From: Dialister sp.
GTDB taxonomy: Bacteria > Bacillota > Negativicutes > Veillonellales > Dialisteraceae
Direction of reading: 5' to 3'
NCBI GenBank assembly: GCA_022722495.1
Contig: JAIJLI010000084.1
Span: 1 to 7,684, forward strand
Length of the DNA stretch: 7,684 bases
The notes below the pieces were generated by a model. That model worked only from the letters and a program-made list of their open reading frames with translations, did not search any database and had not been told where the DNA came from. The translations under genes were made by a program, and so were the position numbers. How positions within the stretch are numbered: position 1 is the stretch's first letter; each line of letters starts with the position of its first letter. Positions 1 through 5,912 of this stretch are shown in pieces.

Positions 1-16
1 CATAGTCACCCTATCC

Positions 17-50
17 GCCCCTGCGGGGCACCTTCCCCTAGAGGGGAAGG
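17..50. repeat. Tandem double-hairpin intergenic repeat
   Basis: Two perfect hairpins sit side by side. The first is GCCCC-TGC-GGGGC (17-29) and the second is CCTTCCCC-TAGA-GGGGAAGG (31-50). Neither is followed by a T-run on either strand, so they are not obvious terminators. Paired GC-rich hairpins of this look recur in intergenic DNA of gut Firmicutes; that resemblance is from memory and was not searched. No coding potential is seen. Confidence 0.6.
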
Positions 51-75
51 CTGCGATACGAGAATACCATCTTCT

Positions 76-97
76 AAAAAAAGGCGGCGAAGCCGCC
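76..97 (-). terminator. Second intrinsic terminator downstream of the MFS gene
   Basis: Read on the minus strand this is GGCGGC-TTC-GCCGCC followed by seven T residues, a 6-bp all-GC stem with a 3-nt loop and a U-tract. It lies about 45 bp beyond the first terminator of the minus-strand transporter gene and would act as a backup stop. The same hairpin is also part of the repeat unit at 83-120. Confidence 0.65.
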
Positions 98-120
98 ACG
101 AGAACCCTGAACCCTGAACC
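83..120. repeat. GC hairpin plus CTGAACC heptamer repeat
   Basis: A perfect 6-bp hairpin (GGCGGC-GAA-GCCGCC, 83-97) is followed by heptamers in register: GAGAACC (100-106), CTGAACC (107-113) and CTGAACC (114-120). An inverted, slightly diverged copy occurs at 4129-4159 (GGTTCAG, GGTTCAA, then GCGGC-TTC-GCCGC). This marks it as a small dispersed intergenic element rather than a unique sequence. Confidence 0.65.
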
Positions 121-140
121 AAATGAAAGCAAAGTAAAAA

Positions 141-180
141 GGGGCTGTGAAGAAATGAGGATTCATTTCTTCACAGCTCC
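141..180 (-). terminator. Bidirectional intrinsic terminator after the MFS gene
   Basis: An 18-bp stem (141-158 with 163-180, a single non-Watson-Crick pair) closes a 4-nt loop. On the minus strand it is followed by TTTTTACTTTG, and on the plus strand by seven Ts. It begins about 5 bp past the stop codon of the minus-strand transporter, so it is that gene's primary terminator. It could also stop plus-strand transcription entering from the left. Confidence 0.88.
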
Positions 181-185
181 TTTTT

Positions 186-1412
186 TTATTTCCGTCCCTT
201 CCACGCAAGGACACAGGATAGGACAAAAGCCACGGCGAGCATGGCAGAAAAGAGATGAAGCGTCGCTGCATAGCCCCCCGTCGTTTCCTTCATGAAAGAA
301 AGGAGAAGCGGACCGGCGACACCCGCCATGCCCCAGGCGGTCAGGATGGAGCCGTGGATGGAGGCGAGCTGCTTCACGCCGAAGAGATCGGATAGGAAGG
401 CAGGCATGCAGGAGAAGCCGCCGCCGTAGCAGGAGATCACGGCGAGTACCAGTATCTCGAAGAGAAGCGCATCACTGACATGGGCAAGTGCATAAAAAGC
501 GAAGACCTCGAACGCAAAGAAGATCATGTAGGTCACGCCGCGGCCGATCCAGTCGGAGACGGATGCCCAAAGGATACGTCCCGCGCCATTCACGATACCG
601 ATGATACCGACAAGGGAAGCTGCCTCGGCCGCACTCATGCCGATGATCTCCTGCGCCATGGGCGAAGCCACGGCAAGAAGGCCGATGCCGCAGGTGATAT
701 TCGTGAAGAAGATCCACCACAGCACATACCATTTCCATGTGTGCATAGCCTCTTTGCGCGTGAGACCTTTGACCGCAGCTGTCTTTTCCCCATCCTTTCG
801 GATCTCTTCCTCAAGCACCTCTTCCAAAAGCATCGGGATCTCACCCTTCCTCGGCGGCCGGATGTAGGAGGCGGAAAGGATCATGACCAGCGCATAGGCA
901 GCGGCGAGGATGAGGAAATTCTCCGTGAGCCCGAAGCGATCGACTAGATAGCGCATGGCCGGACCCGCGATGAGCGATGCGAAGCCGAACCCCATGATGG
1001 CCAGTCCCGTCGCAAAGCCGCGATGCCGGGGAAACCATTTCACAAGCGTAGAGACAGGCGTGATATAGCCCGTGCCAAGACCAATGCCCCCGATGGCTCC
1101 GTAGAAGAGATAGAGCAGGAAAGCAGACTGACAGTGAACCGCCACCGCTGTCCCAAGGAGACCCGTACTGAAAAAGACGGCAGAGACCATCCCGCTCCGA
1201 GACGGCCCCAGCCGCTCGACCAGAGGGCCTAGGAAGCCTGCCGAAAGCCCCAGAAACAGGATCGCGATCGAGAAGGCCCAGGTGGCCAAAGAGAGCGAGA
1301 GCCCCATCGTCTCCATCACAGGGCGCGTCAGGACGCTCCATGCATACACACTTCCGATAGACATGTGGATCCCCACGGCCGCCATGGCAGTGAGCCAGCG
1401 ATTTCTTTTCAT
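186..1412 (-). CDS. MFS transporter, oxalate/formate antiporter (OFA) family
   Basis: This 408-aa, 12-helix secondary carrier of the inner membrane probably exchanges or takes up a small mono- or dicarboxylate; the substrate is unknown. Features seen: an OFA-type first helix (GIHMSIGSVYAWSVL, residues 14-28); a glycine-rich helix 4 running into KWFPRHRG (about 106-132), then GLAIMGFGFASLIAGP (136-151); a charged cytoplasmic loop (about 185-225) between the two six-helix halves; and a second-half motif GRILWASVSDWIGR (278-291). The ATG at 1412 is chosen because GGAGGG lies 8 nt upstream. An in-frame ATG at 1475 would add 21 residues but falls inside the structured leader and lacks a Shine-Dalgarno sequence. 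In OxlT a helix-11 lysine binds oxalate; the matching stretch here reads LTAWGMAGVAGP with Trp-360, so oxalate is doubtful (alignment by eye, from memory). YhjX-like pyruvate carriers belong to the same family. Monocistronic, divergent from the ABC operon. Confidence 0.9.
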   Translation of the reverse strand: MKRNRWLTAMAAVGIHMSIGSVYAWSVLTRPVMETMGLSLSLATWAFSIAILFLGLSAGFLGPLVERLGPSRSGMVSAVFFSTGLLGTAVAVHCQSAFLLYLFYGAIGGIGLGTGYITPVSTLVKWFPRHRGFATGLAIMGFGFASLIAGPAMRYLVDRFGLTENFLILAAAYALVMILSASYIRPPRKGEIPMLLEEVLEEEIRKDGEKTAAVKGLTRKEAMHTWKWYVLWWIFFTNITCGIGLLAVASPMAQEIIGMSAAEAASLVGIIGIVNGAGRILWASVSDWIGRGVTYMIFFAFEVFAFYALAHVSDALLFEILVLAVISCYGGGFSCMPAFLSDLFGVKQLASIHGSILTAWGMAGVAGPLLLSFMKETTGGYAATLHLFSAMLAVAFVLSCVLAWKGRK

Positions 1413-1440
1413 CAAAAAATCCCTCCATTTTTGAAATGAA

Positions 1441-1528
1441 GGGAAATCTGCACGCTCCCGTTCCTGCGATGCCATTTAGCAGGCATCGCAGGGAAACGAA
1501 AACCGCCTGAGCAGATTTCCCTGCCCAG
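1441..1528 (-). promoter_or_regulatory. Structured 5' leader of the MFS gene, riboswitch-like
   Basis: Read on the minus strand, the leader has three helices. (1) A local hairpin, CTGGGCAG (1528-1521) with CTGCTCAG (1514-1507), is 8 bp including one G-U. (2) A long-range perfect 11-bp helix pairs 1521-1511 (GGGAAATCTGC) with 1451-1441 (GCAGATTTCCC). (3) Enclosed by it, a perfect 11-bp hairpin (1492-1482 with 1473-1463) extends by four more pairs past a 2-nt bulge. Helices 1 and 2 share 1511-1514 and 1521, so they exclude each other. When helix 2 is open, TCCCT (1444-1440) could pair with AGGGA (1424-1420) inside the ribosome binding site. I could not match this to any riboswitch class I know. 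A DNA-level operator is an alternative. Confidence 0.5.
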
Positions 1529-1618
1529 ACGGTCGGCTTTTTTTCATGAGGTCTGCAGTCCACGTGGTTCATTCCACCTATTTCCGTCAGTTCCGCAGCT
1601 CATCTATGTTGTATATCT

Positions 1619-1647
1619 AGCCTAGCATGGATACGAGAGATTGTCAA
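1619..1647 (-). promoter_or_regulatory. Sigma-A-type promoter for the MFS gene
   Basis: On the minus strand a perfect -35 TTGACA (1647-1642) is followed by a 17-nt spacer and TAGGCT (1624-1619), with a TGc extended -10 directly before it. The -10 keeps the three most conserved positions (T, A and final T). The predicted start near 1612 leaves a ~200-nt untranslated leader, which fits the structured element at 1441-1528. Confidence 0.55.
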
Positions 1648-1986
1648 TGGGTCGCATCTCCCCGAAAACATTTTCTCTCCCCGATCAAGAGGCGCGCACG
1701 GAACATCCCTTGCCAATGCCATTTGACAGTTTCTTATTTTTTAATGAAAACCGCCCTCCAGATCTTCATCACCTCCATGCATCATATGCATAGGACACCT
1801 GTTTTACCCGTATTTCATTTGCTAATTACGCAATACAAATTGTACAATATAATATCATTTATATATCATAATGCCTATTTTTATCGGAAAATTCTCAGAT
1901 TCTCCGTATCCCTATACCCCATAGGTATCTCCACGCATTTCATTTAATATTTATTGTCATGTATAAATATTTGTGCTAATCATTTG
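1648..1986. other. AT-rich non-coding divergent intergenic region
   Basis: This stretch holds no credible gene. A 106-codon plus-strand open frame beginning at 1627 lacks a Shine-Dalgarno site, has low-complexity composition and covers the minus-strand promoter. Visible elements are a perfect 10-bp palindrome ATTGTACAAT (1839-1848) abutting a TATAAT (1848-1853) with only a poor -35, and a near-palindrome of ATGCAT and ATATGCAT around 1777-1791. These could be regulator sites, but no known consensus is matched. Confidence 0.4.
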
Positions 1987-2015
1987 TTTACCAATTATAA
2001 TTTATATGATATAAT
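1987..2015 (+). promoter_or_regulatory. Extended -10 promoter of the ABC importer operon
   Basis: The -35 TTTACC (1987-1992) is followed by a 17-nt spacer and a perfect TATAAT (2010-2015) preceded by TGa, giving an extended -10. The predicted start is near 2022, about 320 nt before the first permease gene. The spacer contains TTATAAT (1995-2001), the left half of a Fur/PerR-type box, followed by a poorer right half; this may be chance in AT-rich DNA. Confidence 0.65.
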
Positions 2016-2021
2016 CTGTAA

Positions 2022-2166
2022 GAAGTTATAAGGAACCGCTAAACAATAAGAATACGACCTCATGTTCTGTCGCTTCTGCCTTATTCGTTTTAAAGAGTAA
2101 CCTGGGAAACCACTCTTCATCTGTTATCATTAAGCCAACAAGGTCCCCTTCCCGACCTTGTTTTTT
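2022..2166 (+). promoter_or_regulatory. Candidate attenuator leader (or terminated small RNA) before the ABC operon
   Basis: The predicted transcript of about 145 nt folds into hairpin 2045-2085 (AATAAG/CTTATT outer, CGAC/GTCG inner) and hairpin 2093-2117 (AAGAGT/ACTCTT), and ends at the intrinsic terminator 2137-2166. GACCTcaTGTT (2056-2066), in the loop region of the first hairpin, can pair over 9 bp with the terminator's left arm AACAAGGTC (2137-2145), which would prevent termination. This is the layout of a transcription-attenuation leader. It matches no riboswitch family I recognise, and no leader-peptide ORF with a ribosome site is evident. Alternatively it is an independent small RNA whose read-through supplies the operon. 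Confidence 0.45.
2137..2166 (+). terminator. Intrinsic terminator within the operon leader
   Basis: The stem AACAAGGTC / GACCTTGTT (9 bp, 2137-2145 with 2154-2162) closes an 8-nt loop and is followed by Ts through 2166. It lies between the promoter at 1987-2015 and the first permease gene, with no gene in between. It therefore must either end a small RNA or control read-through into the operon. Confidence 0.8.
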
Positions 2167-2345
2167 GATGCCTTTTTTCAAGAGTCATCGAAAGTGACGG
2201 ATTTGTAAGAACCGGCGAAGAGTTCTCTCCTCGCCGCCGCGTGAGACAGCGAAAAACGGCTCTCCCGCCATATCGGCAGGGGAAAGACACAGACGATAAA
2301 ATCCCAGTCTTTATACCATTTTATATTATCAAGAAATTGGAGATG
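2167..2345 (+). other. Distal operon leader with minor hairpins
   Basis: No gene is supported here. An in-frame GTG at 2241 would extend the permease by 35 residues, but the added peptide is polar and unlike the family, and no Shine-Dalgarno site precedes it. Visible structures are a hairpin CGGCGA...TCGCCG (2213-2218 with 2231-2236) and CCCGCC-ATATC-GGC-a-GGG around 2264-2282. GGAG at 2339-2342 serves the permease start. Confidence 0.4.
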
Positions 2346-3296
2346 ATGAGTTTGTCAATGAAGCAGCTTGGGATGCGATTGGGCGAGATGGTTCTCGTCT
2401 TGATCGGCATCAGCTTCATTACCTTCTGTCTGATCATGCTCGCTCCGGGTGACCCCGTCAGGCAGATGATCGCCGGTAATGAAGATATTATTGTTAGTCA
2501 GGTAGAGATCGACGCACTCCGCCATGAACTGGGTCTGGATAAGCCGTTCCTTCTGCAGTACCTGGACTGGCTCGGCAGAGTCGTACAGGGTAATTTTGGT
2601 TTCTCCTTCATGATGAAGAAGCCGGTCATTGATGCAGTCATGGAAGCCCTCCCGGCATCCGTCATTCTGGCGCTGGCCTCCTCCCTCTTCATGCTTGTCT
2701 TCTCCATTCCGCTCGGCATTTATACCGCTGTCAAGCAGAATACCTGGTTTGACTACCTCGTCCGCGGCTGCACCTTTGCCGGTGTCTCCGTCCCGAACTT
2801 CTGGATGGGCCTCATGCTCCTTTGGGTCTTCGCACTGAAGCTTTCCCTCTTCCCGATCGTCGGTGGTTCGATTTCCCTCGAAAATCTGATCCTCCCGATG
2901 TGCACCCTAGGCATCGTCATGGCATCGAAATACACCCGTCAGGTACGTGCCACGGTGCTCGAAGAGCTGCATCAGGACTACGTCATGGGCGCACGTGCCC
3001 GCGGCCTCTCGGAAAGCCACATCCTCTGGCGTGAAGTCCTGCCGAATGCCCTCCTCCCGCTGGTCACCCTCTTCGGTCTGGCCTTCGGCTCTCTTCTAGG
3101 CGGTGCCGCTGTCGTAGAAATCGTATTTTCCTGGCCTGGTCTGGGCTACATGGTCGTACAGGCCATCACCTACCGTGACTTCCAGACCGTACAGGCCATC
3201 GTTCTCTGGATCGCTTTCATGTACATGATGATCAACCTCATCGTCGACCTGTCCTACAACCGTCTCGATCCAAGACTCAGAAAGGGAGGTCACTGA
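2346..3296 (+). CDS. ABC importer permease, DppB/NikB-type
   Basis: First channel subunit of a peptide/nickel-family ABC importer in the inner membrane. At 316 aa it has the usual size of NikB/OppB/DppB. Seen: N-terminal helix (about 13-32) followed by the family hallmark LAPGDPVRQM (32-41); DALRHELGLDKPFLLQYLDW (56-75), typical of the external segment; five further hydrophobic helices; the cytoplasmic EAA loop DYVMGARARGLSES...LPN (211-234), which contacts an ATPase; and the C-terminal hallmark NRLDPRLRKGG (305-315). The start is uncertain. ATGs lie at 2343, 2346 and 2358 and a TTG at 2352; GGAG (2339-2342) sits 0, 3, 15 and 9 nt before them, respectively. The protein differs by only a few residues whichever is used. 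The next gene follows after 1 nt, so the two permeases are surely cotranscribed and probably coupled. The transported solute cannot be read from this subunit. Confidence 0.93.
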   Translation: MSLSMKQLGMRLGEMVLVLIGISFITFCLIMLAPGDPVRQMIAGNEDIIVSQVEIDALRHELGLDKPFLLQYLDWLGRVVQGNFGFSFMMKKPVIDAVMEALPASVILALASSLFMLVFSIPLGIYTAVKQNTWFDYLVRGCTFAGVSVPNFWMGLMLLWVFALKLSLFPIVGGSISLENLILPMCTLGIVMASKYTRQVRATVLEELHQDYVMGARARGLSESHILWREVLPNALLPLVTLFGLAFGSLLGGAAVVEIVFSWPGLGYMVVQAITYRDFQTVQAIVLWIAFMYMMINLIVDLSYNRLDPRLRKGGH

Positions 3297-3297
3297 T

Positions 3298-4128
3298 ATG
3301 GAAAGCTTAGTCAAAGGCTTTAAAGAAAATAAAGCCTTCCGCTTCACCTCTCTTCTGGTCGTCCTTCTTCTGGCGATCACATTCCTTGCTCCTGTCATCG
3401 CTCCTTATGACCCGCTCTCCGCTGTCATGAAGGATGCGAACCAGGCACCGTCTGCGGCGCATCTCTTCGGCACAGACAAGCTCGGACGTGACGTACTCTC
3501 CCGTATCCTCTACGGCGCGAGCTACTCCCTGACCTCCGTCATCGCCCTCGTGGCCTGCATCTTCGTCGTAGGCACCACGATGGGCATCATTTCCGGATAC
3601 TTCGGCGGCATCGTCGATATCGTCATCATGCGTATCGCTGATATGATGATCTCCTTCCCGGGCGTCATCCTTGCGATCGCCATCGCCGGTATCATGGGCG
3701 GCTCGCTCATCAATGCGATGATCGCACTGACTGCGGTCACATGGACCAAGTATGCCCGCCTCTCCCGTTCCATGGTCCTCAAGATCAAGCGCCGTGAATT
3801 CGTCGATGCGGCTGTCGTATCCGGCGGTTCCTCAGCGCATATCCTCTGGGTCCACATCCTTCCAAACATTCTCCCGCTCATGGTCATCACCGCGGCTGCT
3901 GATATCGGCGCCATGATGATGGAGCTTGCCGGCCTCTCCTTCCTCGGCTTCGGCAGCCAGCCGCCGGCTCCGGAATGGGGCCTCATGCTGAATGAAGGCC
4001 GTCAGCAGCTCCAGACAGCTCCATGGCTGATGTTCTTCCCGGGTCTCTCCATCTTCATCACCGTCGTCGTCTTCAACCTCTGGGGCGACTCCCTCCGCGA
4101 TGTCCTTGACCCGAGAAATGAAGGATAA
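3298..4128 (+). CDS. ABC importer permease, DppC/NikC-type
   Basis: Second channel subunit, 276 aa. Seen: N-terminal helix (about 17-36) ending in the hallmark APYDPL (35-40); the signature HLFGTDKLGRDVLSRILYGA (55-74); EAA loop EFVDAAVVSGGSS...LPN (167-190); SFLGFGSQPPAPEWGLML (214-231); and terminal NLWGDSLRDVLDPR (260-273). Several stretches resemble E. coli NikC more than DppC as I remember them, such as DIGAMMMELAGLSFLGFG and the PGLSIFITVVVFNL region, which supports a nickel/metal-chelate subgroup. This is comparison from memory. The ATG at 3298 is preceded by GGGAGG (3284-3289) at 8 nt, inside the end of the upstream permease gene. No T-run terminator follows the stop; a repeat hairpin lies directly downstream. 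Confidence 0.93.
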   Translation: MESLVKGFKENKAFRFTSLLVVLLLAITFLAPVIAPYDPLSAVMKDANQAPSAAHLFGTDKLGRDVLSRILYGASYSLTSVIALVACIFVVGTTMGIISGYFGGIVDIVIMRIADMMISFPGVILAIAIAGIMGGSLINAMIALTAVTWTKYARLSRSMVLKIKRREFVDAAVVSGGSSAHILWVHILPNILPLMVITAAADIGAMMMELAGLSFLGFGSQPPAPEWGLMLNEGRQQLQTAPWLMFFPGLSIFITVVVFNLWGDSLRDVLDPRNEG

Positions 4129-4159
4129 GGTTCAGGGTTCAAGGTGGCGGCTTCGCCGC
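4129..4159. repeat. Inverted copy of the heptamer plus GC-hairpin repeat
   Basis: Starting right after the permease stop codon, heptamers GGTTCAG (4129-4135) and GGTTCAA (4136-4142) are followed by the hairpin GCGGC-TTC-GCCGC (4147-4159). This is the reverse complement of the element at 83-120 with a few changes. There is no T-run, so it is not a clear terminator. As RNA it would form a stable hairpin between the permease and binding-protein segments. Confidence 0.65.
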
Positions 4160-4193
4160 GAATACATATGAGGCGATGCCCGAAAGTGGTATT

Positions 4194-4256
4194 TAAGTCA
4201 CTAGTCACCAATCCCTAATCCCTAGCCACAAGACACTTGTCACTAAGCACTAACTC
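4194..4256. repeat. Nine-unit degenerate heptamer array
   Basis: Nine 7-bp units lie in unbroken register: TAAGTCA, CTAGTCA, CCAATCC, CTAATCC, CTAGCCA, CAAGACA, CTTGTCA, CTAAGCA, CTAACTC. The loose consensus is CTARNCM, where C at position 1 and C at position 6 are most constant. It fills the gap between the second permease gene and the binding-protein gene and contains no open frame of note. Confidence 0.6.
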
Positions 4257-4265
4257 ATGTTTATT
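4237..4265 (+). promoter_or_regulatory. Possible internal promoter before the binding-protein gene
   Basis: TTGTCA (4237-4242, five of six to the -35 consensus), a 17-nt spacer and TTTATT (4260-4265, four of six to the -10) precede the lipoprotein gene. The -35 lies inside the heptamer array. It is a weak match and may be chance. An extra promoter here would fit the need for binding protein in excess of the membrane subunits. Confidence 0.25.
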
Positions 4266-4309
4266 CCCATTATTTTTTTATATCATTTACCCGAAAGGAA
4301 GCGTACACG

Positions 4310-5890
4310 ATGAAATCTATTTACAAAAAAGGTGCCCTCTTTGCAGCAGCTGCTCTCATGGCTTTTGGTCTTTCCGGCTGCGGCGGTGACTCCGGCAATG
4401 CCTCCAAGGGTCCGAAGGACACCCTGACTGTCGGCGTTACGAACTTCGCAGACAGCCTCGAACCGACCGACAACTACTTCGGCTGGCAGGTCATGCGTTA
4501 CGGCATCGGTGAATGTCTCGTTCACTTCGATGACAAGATGAATGCAGAACCATGGATCGCTGAAAGCTGGAAAGTCTCTGACGACAAGATGTCCTGGACC
4601 TTCAAGATCAAAGACATTAAATTCTCCAACGGCACCCCGGTCACCGGTGAAGCTGTCAAAAAATCCATCGAACGTACCTTTGCAAAAGCACCGCGTGCGA
4701 AAGCTATGTTCGAACTCGACCACATCACCGCTGACGGACAGAACGTCACCATTTACACCAAGAAGCCGGTCGCTACCCTCCCGGGCATGCTGGGCGATCC
4801 GCTCTTCATCATCGTCGATGTCGCTTCCGACGGCAAAGTAGACTTTGCAAAACAGGGTCCGGTCTGCACCGGTCCGTACATGGTCAAGTCCTTCTCCAAA
4901 GCGAAGACCGAACTCGATGCAAACCCGAACTATTACGCAGCTGTTCCATTCAAGCACACCATCGTCAACACCATCGACGATCCGAATACCCGTGCTATGG
5001 CTCTGCAGAAGGGTGAGATCGATATCGCTGTCAACGTAGCACCTGGCGACATGCAGCTCTTCTCTGACCAGAAGAAATTCACCACTTCCACCATTTCCTC
5101 CATCCGTGACGTACTCGCCCGCCTCTCCGTGAAAGAAGGCAAGCCTCTCGCTGACAAGAAAGTCCGTCAGGCACTGCTCCAGTCCCTCGACCGCGACACC
5201 TACTGCAAGGTCCTCCTGAAAGACACCTTCACCCCAGGCGGCCCGCTCCTTCCGCCGTCCGTTGACTTCGGCTTCGATGAACTCAGCAAATCCTATCCGG
5301 ATAAGACCAATGTAGAAAATGCAAAGAAACTCCTCGAAGAAGCAGGCTGGAAAGATACCGACGGCGATGGCTATGTCGATAAAGACGGCAAGCCGCTCGA
5401 ACTCGACTTCATCTTCTACTCCGGCCGTGCAGAACTCCCGCTCTTCGCAGAAGCTACCCAGTCTGACGCTAAGAAAGTCGGCATCAAAGTCAACCTGAAG
5501 AACGTCGACTACAACGTCCTCGACGGCATCGGCACCCGCGGCGAATATGACCTCCTGATCTCCAACGTCCTCGCCGAACAGGCTGGCGATCCGGAAGTCT
5601 TCATCAACATGTACTGGAAGACCAACACCAACGGCTCCAACCCGCAGAACGGCTCCGGCTACTCCAACCCTGAATACGATGCACTCTCCGATCAGCTGGC
5701 TTCCGAATTCGACCCGGCTAAACGTAGAGACATCATCATCAAGATGCAGAAGATCATCCAGGATGACGCTGCGACCCTCGTCTTCGGCTACCCGCAGACC
5801 AATATGATCTCCAGCAAAGCCGTAGAACATGCGGACATCAAACCGTGCGACTACTACTGGATCACCAAGGACATCACTCCGGCAAAATAA
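4310..5890 (+). CDS. Solute-binding lipoprotein of a peptide/nickel ABC importer (SBP family 5)
   Basis: Extracytoplasmic receptor of the importer, 526 aa, typical of family-5 binding proteins. Seen: a lipoprotein signal peptide (MKSIYKKGALFAAAALMAFG, then lipobox LSGC with Cys-24 as the lipidated residue); a Gly/Ser linker; the conserved segment PWIAESWKVSDD...WTFKIKDIKFSNGTPVT (81-112), the family's N-terminal hallmark; GPVCTGPYMV (183-192); DDPNTRAMALQKGEIDI (223-239), close to the same region of NikA; and AKKLLEEAGWKD (338-349). An acidic loop DTDGDGYVDKDG (349-360) looks like an EF-hand-type calcium site. The ATG at 4310 has AAAGGA (4294-4299) 10 nt upstream. Codons are strongly biased toward C-ending forms, consistent with high expression. 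Ligand is unknown: nickel, a metal-chelate or a short peptide are all possible. Confidence 0.92.
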   Translation: MKSIYKKGALFAAAALMAFGLSGCGGDSGNASKGPKDTLTVGVTNFADSLEPTDNYFGWQVMRYGIGECLVHFDDKMNAEPWIAESWKVSDDKMSWTFKIKDIKFSNGTPVTGEAVKKSIERTFAKAPRAKAMFELDHITADGQNVTIYTKKPVATLPGMLGDPLFIIVDVASDGKVDFAKQGPVCTGPYMVKSFSKAKTELDANPNYYAAVPFKHTIVNTIDDPNTRAMALQKGEIDIAVNVAPGDMQLFSDQKKFTTSTISSIRDVLARLSVKEGKPLADKKVRQALLQSLDRDTYCKVLLKDTFTPGGPLLPPSVDFGFDELSKSYPDKTNVENAKKLLEEAGWKDTDGDGYVDKDGKPLELDFIFYSGRAELPLFAEATQSDAKKVGIKVNLKNVDYNVLDGIGTRGEYDLLISNVLAEQAGDPEVFINMYWKTNTNGSNPQNGSGYSNPEYDALSDQLASEFDPAKRRDIIIKMQKIIQDDAATLVFGYPQTNMISSKAVEHADIKPCDYYWITKDITPAK

Positions 5891-5912
5891 TTTGTTTAGC
5901 CAGCATTTGCTC

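Noticed and set aside
1441..1521. Nested inverted repeats as ends of an insertion element
   Set aside because: No transposase, no target duplication, and the arms enclose only about 60 bp directly before a ribosome binding site. A leader RNA or operator explains it better.
841..1572. 243-codon minus-strand frame overlapping the MFS gene and leader
   Set aside because: It is in a different frame from the MFS gene, is rich in His/Arg/Cys/Gly as out-of-frame translations are, and has no recognisable motif.
1839..1853. ATTGTACAAT palindrome with TATAAT as a third promoter
   Set aside because: No acceptable -35 at 16-18 nt on the plus strand; a 10-bp palindrome in AT-rich DNA is weak evidence, so it is mentioned only within the intergenic entry.
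1627..1947. 106-codon plus-strand open frame in the intergenic region
   Set aside because: No ribosome binding site, biased AT-rich composition, and it overlaps the minus-strand promoter. No family resemblance.
2241..2345. N-terminal extension of the first permease from the GTG at 2241
   Set aside because: The extra 35 residues are polar and unlike the family, there is no Shine-Dalgarno site, and GGAG at 2339-2342 supports a start near 2346-2358.
4194..4256. CRISPR-like array
   Set aside because: The units are 7 bp, contiguous and degenerate, with no spacers and no cas genes nearby.
4283..5830. 515-codon minus-strand open frame antisense to the binding-protein gene
   Set aside because: It lies opposite a clearly recognisable lipoprotein gene. 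Strong C-ending codon bias removes stop codons from the antisense frame, and the translation has skewed Asp/Glu/Val/Phe composition with no recognisable domain.
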